A stretch of DNA of 8,433 bases from an uncultured Bacilli bacterium (GTDB lineage Bacteria > Bacillota_I > Bacilli_A > RF39 > UBA660). Positions 1 to 5,013 of this stretch are shown here, in pieces (the first letter of the stretch is position 1; each line of letters starts with the position of its first letter). The translations under genes were made by a program, and so were the position numbers. Location of the stretch: the NCBI GenBank assembly GCA_947628495.1, contig CANRAC010000040.1:1-8433 (forward strand), read 5' to 3'. The notes beneath the pieces are model-generated. The model saw only the letters and a program-made list of their open reading frames with translations, searched no databases and had not been told where the DNA came from.

Positions 1-84
1 ATCCTCATATATCATTTTTTCATTCTCATAAATATGTGTCTTAGTATTATTACTTCCTATCTCAATAATAGCAAATGCCTTCAC
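1..84 (-). CDS. Ppx/GppA-family phosphatase, N-terminal fragment (runs off left edge)
   Basis: Only the first 28 codons are inside the window; the rest lies to the left. The start is a GTG (84-82), chosen because a perfect AGGAGG (complement of 93-98) sits 8 nt upstream. The residues VKAFAIIEIGSNNTKTHIYE match the opening beta strand and phosphate-binding loop (I-[DE]-x-G-S-N) of the exopolyphosphatase / pppGpp phosphohydrolase branch of the ASKHA superfamily. Full members are usually about 300-500 residues. The usual Asp of the first phosphate motif is Glu here, which occurs in some homologues. Family members hydrolyse polyphosphate or pppGpp; which substrate applies cannot be told from 28 residues. 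No convincing promoter was found in 85-165. Family assignment is fairly likely, specific function open. Confidence 0.62.
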   Translation of the reverse strand, partial: MKAFAIIEIGSNNTKTHIYENEKMIYED

Positions 85-167
85 TTTTCTTACCTCCTAT
101 ATCATATCTGACTTATCAATATGCAAATGTGTTTTCTAAATTGTTATAAATTTATTATCAAATCCTA

Positions 168-196
168 TTGTGTAAAGAACAAATGTTTGATATACT
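168..196 (+). promoter_or_regulatory. Extended -10 promoter for the small hydrophobic peptide gene
   Basis: A TTGTGT -35 (168-173), a 17-nt spacer and a TATACT -10 (191-196) preceded by TG-n (188-190) form an extended -10 promoter. Transcription should begin near 203, giving a 5' UTR of about 60 nt before the peptide ATG at 263. The stretch 85-167 between the divergent GTG-start gene and this promoter holds nothing else I can support. Confidence 0.65.
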
Positions 197-222
197 TTTT
201 ATAGGGAATATCAGTTGTTGAG

Positions 223-253
223 TGTCTACCTCCAATCTTTATAGAAAGGAGGT
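223..253 (+). promoter_or_regulatory. 5' UTR hairpin that hides the Shine-Dalgarno of the small peptide
   Basis: ACCTCC (228-233) is the exact reverse complement of GGAGGT (248-253), which contains the ribosome binding site of the peptide gene at 263. The 14-nt loop contains a further short TTT/AAA pairing. In the transcript starting near 203 this hairpin would mask the ribosome binding site. The same 5' segment (223-236) can alternatively pair with 396-407 in the 3' UTR, which would release the site. The complementarity is direct observation; the regulatory role is inference, by analogy with type I toxin mRNAs that occlude their ribosome binding sites. Confidence 0.55.
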
Positions 254-262
254 TTGATAAAA

Positions 263-355
263 ATGAAAACTAAGACTTTTTTTATAAAAGTTCTAAAGCT
301 CATTGCTATCATTTTATTTCTCCTTATCGTTATGATAGTAGTAATTAAAAAATGA
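263..355 (+). CDS. 30-residue hydrophobic peptide, type I toxin-like
   Basis: The ATG at 263 follows AGGAGG at 247-252 with about 10 nt spacing, and the frame ends at TGA 353-355. The product has a basic N-terminus (MKTKTFFIKVLK), one strongly hydrophobic helix of Ile, Leu and Val (about residues 12-28) and a KK end. This is the layout of small membrane-acting toxins of type I toxin-antitoxin systems (Fst/Ldr, TxpA, BsrG groups), but I see no clear sequence match to a named family. Supporting context is a dedicated extended -10 promoter, a ribosome binding site sequestered by a hairpin, a structured 3' UTR and a terminator, all within about 270 bp. A small membrane-complex subunit or signalling peptide is the alternative. 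The gene is real with good probability; the toxin role is inferred. Confidence 0.6.
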   Translation: MKTKTFFIKVLKLIAIILFLLIVMIVVIKK

Positions 356-377
356 CACTTAATTCTTCATTGAATTA

Positions 378-409
378 AATGTCTAAACAATACTAATTGG
401 GTAGACATT
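378..409 (+). other. 3' UTR hairpin of the small-peptide transcript
   Basis: AATGTCTA (378-385) pairs perfectly with TAGACATT (402-409). Inside the loop CAAT (388-391) pairs with ATTG (396-399), giving an extended hairpin with a symmetric AA/GG internal loop. No T-run follows directly, so it is not itself a terminator. Its right arm is shared with the terminator hairpin at 405-430 and with the long-range partner of the 5' UTR, so only one of the three structures can form at a time. Confidence 0.5.
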
Positions 410-441
410 CAACTCGCAAAAACTGAATGTTCCCTTTTTTA
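405..441 (+). terminator. Terminator of the small-peptide transcript
   Basis: ACATTCA (405-411) pairs with TGAATGT (424-430) across a 12-nt loop. CCC and a six-T run then A-TTTT follow at 432-445. It is a short AT-rich rho-independent terminator in the right place for the peptide gene. The 5' arm overlaps the 378-409 hairpin. Confidence 0.5.
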
Positions 442-479
442 TTTTATGCAAGTTCCCTTGACATATTCATAATAACATA

Positions 480-505
480 AAAACGACTTTTTGACAAGTC
501 GTTTT
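480..505 (-). terminator. Terminator of ssrA
   Basis: A perfect 10-bp stem, AAAACGACTT / AAGTCGTTTT, with a 6-nt loop is followed on the minus strand by a T-run, downstream of the tmRNA 3' end. A second hairpin lies between it and the CCA end: ACTCGAA (514-520) with TTCGAGT (524-530), extended by TTGATA (509-514) with TATCAA (535-540). That second hairpin is probably part of the 3' trailer removed during maturation. Since the stem begins and ends in A and T runs, the terminator may also stop plus-strand read-through from the peptide gene. Confidence 0.75.
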
Positions 506-542
506 ATATTGATACTCGAAAAGTTCGAGTTTCCTATCAATC

Positions 543-912
543 TGGTGGAGTAGAGGGGAATTGAACCCCTGTCCAAAATAAAGGCTAATACGAGCACTAC
601 AAGTTTAGTCAGAATTAATTTTAGTTATTAAATCGGATCTAACGCACCAAGGTTAATAACATAGTTTAGTTAAAATTCATTATTAAAACCTAAACAATTT
701 TAATAATATATCTTACTCATATAATCCTCTAAATTAATCCGTAAGAAAAATTAATTAGAAGAGCTTCTTATACCTAAATTAGACTAGGCTGCTACAGGAG
801 CAAAAGAAGCGAAACCATTACTAGTTTCGTCATTTAATTTTAAAATGCATTTAAGGTATGCCTACCACTTGCGCTCGTACCTCCAAATATTCTGTCGATA
901 CCAAGCTACCCC
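543..912 (-). ncRNA. ssrA: Transfer-messenger RNA (tmRNA, one-piece)
   Basis: tmRNA with SmpB rescues ribosomes stalled on broken mRNAs and adds a degradation tag. The mature ends are clear. The 5' GGGGTAG (912-906) pairs with CTACTCC before the encoded ACCA (543-546), giving a 7-bp acceptor stem with one G-U pair. The T-arm is AGGGG-TTCAATT-CCCCT. The D-like region TTGGTATCGACAG is the familiar tmRNA 5' motif. Long-range helix 2 is visible: TACGAGCGC (complement of 871-879) pairs with GTGCTCGTA (complement of 589-597). The length of 370 nt is normal for one-piece tmRNA. A tag reading frame lies at 784-831. The gene has its own extended -10 promoter and terminator and faces the small-peptide gene. 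There is no smpB nearby in the window. Confidence 0.95.
784..831 (-). other. tmRNA proteolysis-tag reading frame
   Basis: Within ssrA the frame from GAC (831-829) to TAG (786-784) reads DETSNGFASFAPVAA. The C-terminal VAA is the usual hydrophobic degron end recognised by ClpXP-type proteases. The preceding in-frame codon is AAT, so the resume codon could be AAT (NDE..., recalling the ANDEN start of the E. coli tag) or GAC. The tag is therefore 15 or 16 encoded residues, after the Ala carried by tmRNA itself. It is longer than the 10-residue E. coli tag and has Gly and Pro inside. Confidence 0.8.
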
Positions 913-920
913 GTGTGCCA

Positions 921-949
921 ATAATAACATAATTGACATAAAAAAGCAA
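921..949 (-). promoter_or_regulatory. ssrA promoter
   Basis: On the minus strand, TTGCTT (-35, complement of 944-949), a 17-nt spacer and TATTAT (-10, complement of 921-926) preceded by TG-n form an extended -10 promoter. The mature tmRNA 5' end at 912 lies 8 nt past the -10, so transcription starts at or just before the mature end. It overlaps the divergent promoter at 933-961. Confidence 0.75.
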
Positions 950-961
950 ATATAGTATGAT
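933..961 (+). promoter_or_regulatory. Promoter of the 122-residue membrane protein gene
   Basis: A consensus TTGACA (933-938), a 17-nt spacer and TATGAT (956-961) make a strong sigma-A-type promoter. The predicted start is near 968, about 22 nt before the ATG at 990, leaving room for the AAAAGGG ribosome binding site (975-981). The whole -35 and spacer interleave with the ssrA promoter on the other strand. Confidence 0.75.
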
Positions 962-989
962 ATACTCTTAAGAAAAAAGGGATGATATT

Positions 990-1358
990 ATGTATGATGA
1001 AGTAGAATATAAAGTAAATTGGTTTGAAAAGTTTCGCAAAGGTCTTGTTATTGTCTTAATAATATTTATTTTAGGTATTTGTGTTTTACTTTTAATACCT
1101 AAAAATAAACAAGTTAATTATTTTGAAGATAATTTTCAAACAATGGTAAGTGTTGCGAAAAACTATTATAAAGATTCAAATAATATGGAAAAATTAACTT
1201 TAAAAGAAATGGTTAATAAAAAAATGTTAATTGAGTTTGTTGATGAAAATGGAGAATATTGTGATGTTAATAACAGTTATGCTAAAATTAACAATAACAA
1301 AATAGAAGTATTTCTAAAATGTCCTTCTAACGAACAAAAAGTAGAAAATTATATCTAA
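990..1358 (+). CDS. Single-pass membrane protein with a small extracytoplasmic domain, unknown function
   Basis: The product has 122 residues. Residues 1-17 are charged and cytoplasmic (basic KFRK just before the helix), about 18-37 form one hydrophobic membrane segment ending in IPKNK, and 38-122 form a soluble, probably outside-facing domain. That domain contains a Y-F-E-D-N-F-Q-T-M...A-K-N-Y-Y helix, then T-L-K-E-M-V-N-K-K-M-L-I-E-F. Two cysteines, C91 and C111, could form a disulphide; C31 is inside the membrane helix. There is no lipobox or prepilin cleavage site. The start is supported by AAAAGGG 8 nt upstream and a consensus promoter. From memory, similar short anchored proteins with this helix plus paired cysteines occur in uncultured low-GC Bacillota; I cannot name a function. 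It converges on pheT and shares its terminator. Confidence 0.8.
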   Translation: MYDEVEYKVNWFEKFRKGLVIVLIIFILGICVLLLIPKNKQVNYFEDNFQTMVSVAKNYYKDSNNMEKLTLKEMVNKKMLIEFVDENGEYCDVNNSYAKINNNKIEVFLKCPSNEQKVENYI

Positions 1359-1398
1359 AAAGAATGAACTATTCTATAATTGATAGTCCATTCTTTTT
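1357..1398 (+). terminator. Bidirectional terminator between the membrane-protein gene and pheT
   Basis: AAAAAGAATG (1357-1366) pairs with CATTCTTTTT (1389-1398). The stem continues after one A-C mismatch with ACTAT (1368-1372) against ATAGT (1383-1387). A and T tracts flank the stem on both sides, so it can end transcription in both directions. It contains the last two bases of the membrane-protein stop codon and the end of pheT, whose TAG stop is the complement of 1369-1371. Confidence 0.85.
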
Positions 1399-3699
1399 TA
1401 AATGATTTATAAATTTTTCTTTAAAGTCTTGTAACTCTTCAGATGTTAAAGTGGCCTCATTGCTACCAACAATATATCTAATAGTATATTTATTTTCTTT
1501 TTCTCCCACATATCTATCAATAAATTGTAAGGATTTAATGATTGGACTTTTAAACTCTTTTAAGACTTTATCGATTACTTCATATTTTTGATCTTTTGGC
1601 ATTATGATAGTATAGTCTAAACTAACTATTGGATATTTACTAATAACTTCATATAAATATTCTTTTTTAGAAAGTTGTTCATATTTATCAAAATCTAAAG
1701 AAGCAACTAAAAAGCATTTTTTCTTGGCCAAACTACTAGCAATGTTTGTTTTAACGACATTTAAACGACCAACTCGTTCATTTGATGTGTTAATAGAAAA
1801 ACTTAAATTTTCATTATAATATGCATATGATGATTCTTTTTTAAAAGTAACATCTAAATTATAAAAGGTTTTAAATATTGTTACAACTATTTCTTTTAGC
1901 TTATAAAAATTTTCTTCAATATTTTTAATATTGTCAGCTAGAACAATGGCTAAACTTCTTTTATTTTCGCCATTTATAAACTCTGTACCGATTTCAAAGA
2001 TACCGACTTTATTTTGATATTTTAAATTATTTTGAGCAACTTCTATTAAGGAAAGTGCTAAATCATCTCTTAAGATATTATCATCTGTTTTTCCTAGAAG
2101 TTTAATATTATCCTTTTCTATGCCTAATTTATTTAATAAAGCTGTTTTATACCATAGATAAGTATGTACTTCATTTAAGGCAAACTGCGTAGCTAATAGT
2201 CTTTTAACATCATATTCCTTTTCTTGAGTTGTTTCTAATTCATCAAAAGTAAGTTCTAATTTTAGAGGCTCAGGTCTAATATTTTCGTAGCCAAACATAC
2301 GAGCAATTTCTTCAATAATATCGGCTTCTAAAGAGATATCTTTAGTGGCTCTATATGTTGGTACAATAATTTCATAACTATCTTTCTTTTCTTTTACTTT
2401 AAAACCTAAAGTAGTTAAAGTTTTTTCAATAAAATCAGTAGAAATATCAATATTCATATATTTTTTTAATGTAGCTTTTTTTAAGATGACCTTTTTTTCT
2501 AATAAAGGATTAGGATAAACATCAGTAATGTTGGAAGCAAATTCGATATCCTTATCAATATCTTTTAAAAGTTTAGCAAATCTTTTCGTAGCTATTATTG
2601 TCATATTAGGATCAAGAGATTTTTCATAACGCGCGGAAGCTTCTGTTCTAAGGCCTAAATAAGTGGCTGTTCTACGTACACTGGCAGCATCGAAAGTAGC
2701 TGATTCTAAAATTATCGAAGTAGTATCATCCATAATTTCACTATCTAAGCCGCCCATAACACCAGCTACAGCAAAATAATCTTTGTTTTTCTTAATCATT
2801 AAAGTTTCCGCACTTAAAGTACGTTCTACATTATCTAGTGTATAAAATTTATCACCATCTTTAGCTGTATCGATTTCAATACTATTAACCTTTCGAGCAT
2901 CAAAAGCGTGCATAGGTTGACCAAGTTCTAACATTAAATAATTAGTTAAATCGACAATTAAAGATATACTACGCATTCCAGCATAATATAAGAATATTTG
3001 CATATCTAAAGGCGTTTCTTTAGAATTAATATCATCTATTTTTAAGCCAGTATATCTTAAGCATAAAGGATTTTTAATACGAATGTCCAAGTCTTTTTTA
3101 TTATTAGGGATTTCACATAAATCTAAAGGCAATAATTCATGAGACGTAATAGCGGCAATTTCACGGGCTATGCCATAGTGTCCCCATAAATCAGGACGAT
3201 TTGTTAAAGACTTATTATCAATCTCTACTACTATATCTTCAAGCGGTAAATATTCTTTAATATCTTTTCCAACTATGTAATCAGTTGGTAATTCCAAAAT
3301 ACCTTCACTGCTATCAGCAAAACCTAATTCCTCCGCACTACACATCATCCCAAAGCTTTCTAATCCGGCTAGTTTTCGAGAATTAATTTTAAAACCACAG
3401 ACATGGCCACCCACATTAACTAAAGGGGCTTTCATACCTACTTTAACATTGGGAGCACCACAGATGATTTGAAGTTTTTCTTTACCATTATCGACAAGGA
3501 GTTTATGAAGCTTTTTAGAATCTGGAACTTTTTCACATTCAATAATTTCGGCAACTACTACCCCATCAATATCTTTACCTTTAACAGTTACACCTTCAAC
3601 TTCGGCAGTACGAATTGAAAATTTATCCCAAATACTATACCAATCAATCTTTTGACTATCTTTAATATAATTTTTTAATCTATTACATGAAATTAACAT
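1369..3699 (-). CDS. pheT: Phenylalanyl-tRNA synthetase beta subunit
   Basis: PheT is the beta chain of the cytoplasmic alpha2-beta2 enzyme that charges tRNA-Phe; it binds tRNA and edits mischarged Tyr-tRNA-Phe. The product is 776 residues, near the usual 790-800. Domains in order are: EMAP-II-like tRNA-binding OB fold (about 42-150), B3/B4 editing domain (about 211-380), B5 (about 402-470), catalytic-like core (about 480-680) and C-terminal FDX-ACB anticodon-binding domain (about 688-775). In B3/B4 the signatures VDLTNYLMLELGQPMHAFD (249-267), VMGG (314-317), ESATFD (332-337) and RTEASARYEKSLDP (351-364) are visible. The ATG start is preceded by AGGTGAA, which overlaps the pheS stop; the gap to pheS is 8 nt, so the two are translated from one mRNA. 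No missing domain or frame break is seen. Confidence 0.97.
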   Translation of the reverse strand: MLISCNRLKNYIKDSQKIDWYSIWDKFSIRTAEVEGVTVKGKDIDGVVVAEIIECEKVPDSKKLHKLLVDNGKEKLQIICGAPNVKVGMKAPLVNVGGHVCGFKINSRKLAGLESFGMMCSAEELGFADSSEGILELPTDYIVGKDIKEYLPLEDIVVEIDNKSLTNRPDLWGHYGIAREIAAITSHELLPLDLCEIPNNKKDLDIRIKNPLCLRYTGLKIDDINSKETPLDMQIFLYYAGMRSISLIVDLTNYLMLELGQPMHAFDARKVNSIEIDTAKDGDKFYTLDNVERTLSAETLMIKKNKDYFAVAGVMGGLDSEIMDDTTSIILESATFDAASVRRTATYLGLRTEASARYEKSLDPNMTIIATKRFAKLLKDIDKDIEFASNITDVYPNPLLEKKVILKKATLKKYMNIDISTDFIEKTLTTLGFKVKEKKDSYEIIVPTYRATKDISLEADIIEEIARMFGYENIRPEPLKLELTFDELETTQEKEYDVKRLLATQFALNEVHTYLWYKTALLNKLGIEKDNIKLLGKTDDNILRDDLALSLIEVAQNNLKYQNKVGIFEIGTEFINGENKRSLAIVLADNIKNIEENFYKLKEIVVTIFKTFYNLDVTFKKESSYAYYNENLSFSINTSNERVGRLNVVKTNIASSLAKKKCFLVASLDFDKYEQLSKKEYLYEVISKYPIVSLDYTIIMPKDQKYEVIDKVLKEFKSPIIKSLQFIDRYVGEKENKYTIRYIVGSNEATLTSEELQDFKEKFINHLKKNGLSIIE

Positions 3700-3707
3700 A
3701 TCTTCAC

Positions 3708-4715
3708 CTACTCTACATTAAATTTATCCAAGGCACGTAAATCACCAGAATTTAAAATTCGAATATCATCAATTTTATATTTCATCATTGCTAATCTAGT
3801 AATACCTAGACCAAAAGCAAAACCGCTATAAACTTCCGGATCAATACCACTTTCTTTTAAGACATTAGGATGGATCATTCCTCCTGGGCATAACTCTATC
3901 CAACCACTATTTTTACAAGTTGGACAGCCTTTACCTCCACAAATTAGACAACTACAATCAATTTCTACACCAGGTTCCACGAAAGGGAAAAAACCGGGAC
4001 GAACACGAACATCAACATCTTGTTTAAAGATTGCTGATAATAATTCCTTCATTGTATACATCAAATTACCAATTGAGATATTTTTATCAATTACCATGCC
4101 TTCCACTTGAAAGAAAGTATTTTCATGAGAAGCATCTAAATCTTCATTGCGAAAACATCTTCCTGGAGCACATATTTTAATGGGAGCCCCATACTTTTGC
4201 ATGGCGTGCACTTGATTCGGAGATGTATGCGTACGTAAAAGTTTACCATTATCTAACCAATAAGTATCTTGCATATCTCGAGCCGGATGACTTTCAGGTA
4301 TATTTAAAGCTTCAAAGTTAAAGTATTCAGTCTCCATTTCTGGTCCACTTACCACACTAAAGCCCATTTTCTTTAATATATCAGTTACTTCTTTAGTGAC
4401 AATAGTAACAGGGTGCAACGAACCTAAATGCGGTTTAACAGGAAGCGTATCATCAAAGGAAATATCGGTGCTTACATTAACTTCCGTTATTCTTTCACTA
4501 ATTTTATTTTCTAAGTCCTTTTTAATTTTATTAAATAAAGCCCCATATTGTTTTTTATCCTCAATACTCATATTTTTAAGGCCACTCATTAGTTCAGCTA
4601 TTTTACTTTTTTTACCTAAATATTTAGCTTTAATATTTAAAAGTTCACTTTCTTTTAATGCTCCTTTAATATCACTTAAAGCATTTGATACTAATTTTTT
4701 TAATTCTTCTTGCAT
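3708..4715 (-). CDS. pheS: Phenylalanyl-tRNA synthetase alpha subunit
   Basis: PheS is the catalytic alpha chain that activates Phe with ATP and transfers it to tRNA-Phe. The product is 335 residues, normal for the family. An N-terminal coiled-coil tRNA-binding arm (about 1-90) is followed by the class II core. Motif 1 starts at HPVTIVTKEV (101-110), then ALNIPESHPARDMQDTYWL (136-154), motif 2 at GRCFRNEDLDASHENTFFQVEG (185-206), the Phe-pocket stretch FFPFVEP (242-248) and motif 3 at GLGITRLAM (302-310), where Thr stands in the place often held by Glu. Five cysteines at 254-267 (C-x-C-x2-C...C-x2-C) form the zinc-ribbon-like insert common in Bacillota PheS. The ATG at 4715 has GGAGGG 6 nt upstream. 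It is first in the operon, under a Phe T-box. Confidence 0.97.
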   Translation of the reverse strand: MQEELKKLVSNALSDIKGALKESELLNIKAKYLGKKSKIAELMSGLKNMSIEDKKQYGALFNKIKKDLENKISERITEVNVSTDISFDDTLPVKPHLGSLHPVTIVTKEVTDILKKMGFSVVSGPEMETEYFNFEALNIPESHPARDMQDTYWLDNGKLLRTHTSPNQVHAMQKYGAPIKICAPGRCFRNEDLDASHENTFFQVEGMVIDKNISIGNLMYTMKELLSAIFKQDVDVRVRPGFFPFVEPGVEIDCSCLICGGKGCPTCKNSGWIELCPGGMIHPNVLKESGIDPEVYSGFAFGLGITRLAMMKYKIDDIRILNSGDLRALDKFNVE

Positions 4716-4720
4716 ACATT

Positions 4721-4943
4721 TCCCTCCAATAAAAAAATTCTAAAACAAAGGGACGCTCAAACGCGCGGTACCACCCTTATTCTAGAAATCTAGCTCTTTT
4801 TAAGATTAACGCTCTTATAACGACAAAGCTCCTCTGTTTGAATTTCTCTAACTAGTTTATCTTTAAGTAATCTCAGCTTTTTACTTAATCTCTTTAGAAG
4901 AACTCTAGTTAAATACTTAATAACATTCTCTTCGCTTTTTACA
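4721..4943 (-). promoter_or_regulatory. Phe T-box leader of pheST
   Basis: The leader senses uncharged tRNA-Phe and raises synthetase expression. The T-box core AGGGTGGTACCGCG (complement of 4764-4777) is intact; its TGGT binds the tRNA ACCA end. The 3' partner CGTCCCTT lies at the complement of 4747-4754. Stem I closes with AAAGC against GCTTT around 4938 and 4824, next to K-turn-like GAAGAGA and CAGAGG strands. Above these, TGTT/AACA and TAACTAG/CTAGTTA flank the specifier loop, with TTC followed by A (complement of 4840-4842), a Phe codon as expected. A small hairpin, CTAGA-TT-TCTAG, lies just before the T-box core. The expression platform departs from the usual terminator design; see the separate finding. 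Confidence 0.92.
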
Positions 4944-4949
4944 TACTTT

Positions 4950-4979
4950 ATTCTATCATAATTTTAAGGTTCTAGTAAA
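4950..4979 (-). promoter_or_regulatory. Promoter of the pheST T-box transcript
   Basis: TTTACT (complement of 4974-4979), an 18-nt spacer and TAGAAT (complement of 4950-4955) preceded by TG-n form an extended -10 promoter. It places the start near 4943, just ahead of T-box Stem I. No terminator is seen between the kinase gene ending at 5014 and this promoter, so some read-through into the leader is possible. Confidence 0.6.
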
Positions 4980-5013
4980 TAGAAAATTTCATGAATTCCA
5001 CCTATATAATTTT

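Noticed and set aside
263..355. Small peptide as a leader-peptide attenuator
   Set aside because: No run of a single amino-acid codon is present and no gene follows in the same direction before the terminator and the convergent ssrA.
509..540. Hairpin next to the tmRNA CCA end as a separate small RNA or attachment site
   Set aside because: tmRNA 3' ends are common integration sites, but no duplicate of the ssrA end and no integrase are present; the hairpin is best read as ssrA 3' trailer.
4396..4743. Plus-strand open frame of 115 codons
   Set aside because: It lies opposite pheS and its T-box; the product is a Leu/Ser/Ile-rich mirror of the real gene, and there is no good ribosome binding site or promoter.
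4972..5003. Six-codon frame MKFSIY with an AGGTGG ribosome binding site after the kinase gene (minus strand)
   Set aside because: The ribosome binding site is good, but the stop overlaps the pheST promoter -35 region, the peptide is tiny and nothing else supports it; probably chance.
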